Assembly (NCBI GenBank): GCA_900542835.1
Contig: UQPB01000015.1
Location: forward strand, 1 to 64,000
Source: an uncultured Pelosinus sp.
GTDB lineage: Bacteria > Bacillota > Negativicutes > Sporomusales > Acetonemataceae
DNA: 64,000 nt
Direction of reading: 5' to 3'
Shown: positions 63,085 through 64,000 of the stretch, one piece after another
Numbering within the stretch: position 1 is the first letter of the stretch
Layout: each line of letters opens with the position of its first letter
Notes under the pieces: model-generated
The model's input: only the letters and a program-made list of their open reading frames with translations
Told to the model about the DNA's origin: nothing
Databases searched by the model: none
Made by a program: the position numbers and the translations under genes

Positions 63085-64000
63085 TTAATTCCGGAAATCC
63101 AAAATCAGCTTGGCGAAATTTCCGGAAACAGCGTCTGCAAAAGCCTCCTGGCAACTGGTAAAGGGAACAATTTTAGATATAACGGGTTCAATGCGGAAAT
63201 CGGAATCGCCCAGATAGGCAATGGCATCGGCAAAATCCTGTTTGGTATAAATAATGGAACCGAGAATGCTGAGCTCACTGCGGACAATATGAATTGGCGA
63301 TACGGCAACCAGGTCGCCGGTTATTCCCAAGGCGATCATGGTCCCGCCCGGTTTGACAAGCTGCAGGGACTGTTCAATCGATGCCTTGACACCGGCCGCC
63401 TCCACAACCACGTCGAAGAGCTGCCCCTGAACCGATTCCGGCGTAAACGTGGTCACCGGGCCGAATTGCCGCGCCAGCTGCAATTTGACCGGATTGATAT
63501 CCACTACGCTGACAGCGGCTCCCAGATGCAGCGCCAGGGAGACGGAAAGCAACCCCTCCGTACCGCAGCCGATGATGCCGATTCTGGAGCCTGGGCGAAT
63601 GCAGGCTTTTTTCAACGCATGCACGATAACCGCAAACGGCTCAATCAGAATCGCCCTGCTATCTGGCATATTTTCCGGCACAGCCACGACGTACTTGGCG
63701 TCAACAGCAATCATCTGGGCGAATACACCGTCACAGGAAACCCCCAGCGGCTGTTTGCCGGCACAGATATTCGTATTGCCTTCCAGACAATACTCGCATT
63801 CGCCGCAGTAGGTATTGGGAAAAACAACGGCTCTGGTTCCCGGCTGTAAAGGAACCAGGGAACCGGCCTTCACAATTCTGCCTAGAACCTCATGCCCGGG
63901 CCGCAGCGGATATTTCGCGTAGCTGATCAGCCCGCGATAAACCCGGATATCGGACCCGCAAATCCCTCCGTAGATCACCTGCAGAATAACTTCGTTGGCT
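63085..64000 (-). CDS. zinc-dependent alcohol dehydrogenase, 5' end outside window
   Basis: A medium-chain dehydrogenase with the N-terminus cut by the window edge. The frame stays open past the last GTG (63978) and reads EVILQVIYGGICGSDIRVYR, the usual family start, so the true start lies beyond 64000. Motifs: GICGSD (catalytic zinc Cys), RPGHEVLGRIVKAG, NTYCGECEYCLEGNTNIC (structural zinc), IGIIGCGTEGLLSVSLALHL (NAD(P) binding). It is similar to sorbitol/threonine dehydrogenases. It is upstream of dctP by 85 bp in the same direction and would oxidise an alcohol of the imported substrate. Confidence 0.88.
   Translation of the reverse strand, partial: ANEVILQVIYGGICGSDIRVYRGLISYAKYPLRPGHEVLGRIVKAGSLVPLQPGTRAVVFPNTYCGECEYCLEGNTNICAGKQPLGVSCDGVFAQMIAVDAKYVVAVPENMPDSRAILIEPFAVIVHALKKACIRPGSRIGIIGCGTEGLLSVSLALHLGAAVSVVDINPVKLQLARQFGPVTTFTPESVQGQLFDVVVEAAGVKASIEQSLQLVKPGGTMIALGITGDLVAVSPIHIVRSELSILGSIIYTKQDFADAIAYLGDSDFRIEPVISKIVPFTSCQEAFADAVSGNFAKLILDFRN

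Overview
The window looks like a chromosomal segment of an anaerobic Firmicute with a moderately high GC content. It is most likely a spore-forming Negativicute of the Sporomusa/Pelosinus/Anaerosporomusa type. Support for this: the conserved Firmicutes gene order gltX-cysE-cysS-mrnC-thyX-rlmB-vanW-yacP-sigH, a Cys T-box leader, a SigH-type sigma factor, pyruvate:ferredoxin oxidoreductase, a glycyl-radical enzyme, citrate fermentation genes and a corrinoid-protein activator typical of acetogens. The genus is inference; the family-level calls rest on motifs read in the sequence. I saw no prophage, transposase or CRISPR array.

Layout. Positions 1-19,500 are mostly housekeeping genes on the minus strand: a tRNA operon (Thr-Tyr-fMet), uppP and a NUDIX hydrolase, pfkA, a stand-alone BrxF-like P-loop protein, then sigH/yacP/vanW/rlmB/thyX/mrnC/cysS/cysE behind a T-box, gltX, ispF/ispD, a PIN/TRAM membrane protein and an unusual (for Firmicutes) glutaminyl-tRNA synthetase. 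Positions 19,500-23,940 hold an Fsr-like exporter, a membrane heterodisulfide-reductase-like iron-sulfur oxidoreductase and a soluble chemoreceptor with a diacid-sensing domain.

Positions 23,990-35,470 form a catabolic block controlled by a GntR/FCD regulator: gntR, glycyl-radical enzyme and activase, M20 peptidase, the YjiH/YjiG membrane pair and nifJ on the minus strand, with a second M20 peptidase on the plus strand. A 47-bp perfect palindrome that covers the gntR promoter lies between the two arms. After an ABC-F ATPase comes a citrate-lyase locus (citD-E-F-C-XG on the minus strand; LysR regulator and CitMHS transporter on the plus strand) with inverted repeats at both promoters.

Positions 45,900-46,600 hold the most unusual structure: two tandem, independent transcription units. 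Each has its own promoter, a conserved ~160-nt structured RNA with a covarying internal stem, a 30-33 codon single-membrane-helix ORF at identical spacing, and a terminator. I do not recognise the RNA. Then follow ybaK, a chemoreceptor, a reductive activator of corrinoid enzymes, an MFS exporter and another chemoreceptor.

Positions 54,950-64,000 hold a catabolic operon of unknown substrate: zinc alcohol dehydrogenase (cut by the window end), TRAP transporter DctP/Q/M, HMG-CoA-lyase-like protein, ThDP-dependent enzyme, TIM-barrel isomerase-like protein and an acylating aldehyde dehydrogenase. Together they suggest uptake of a carboxylate or sulfonate, oxidation, C-C cleavage or decarboxylation, and conversion of an aldehyde to an acyl-CoA.
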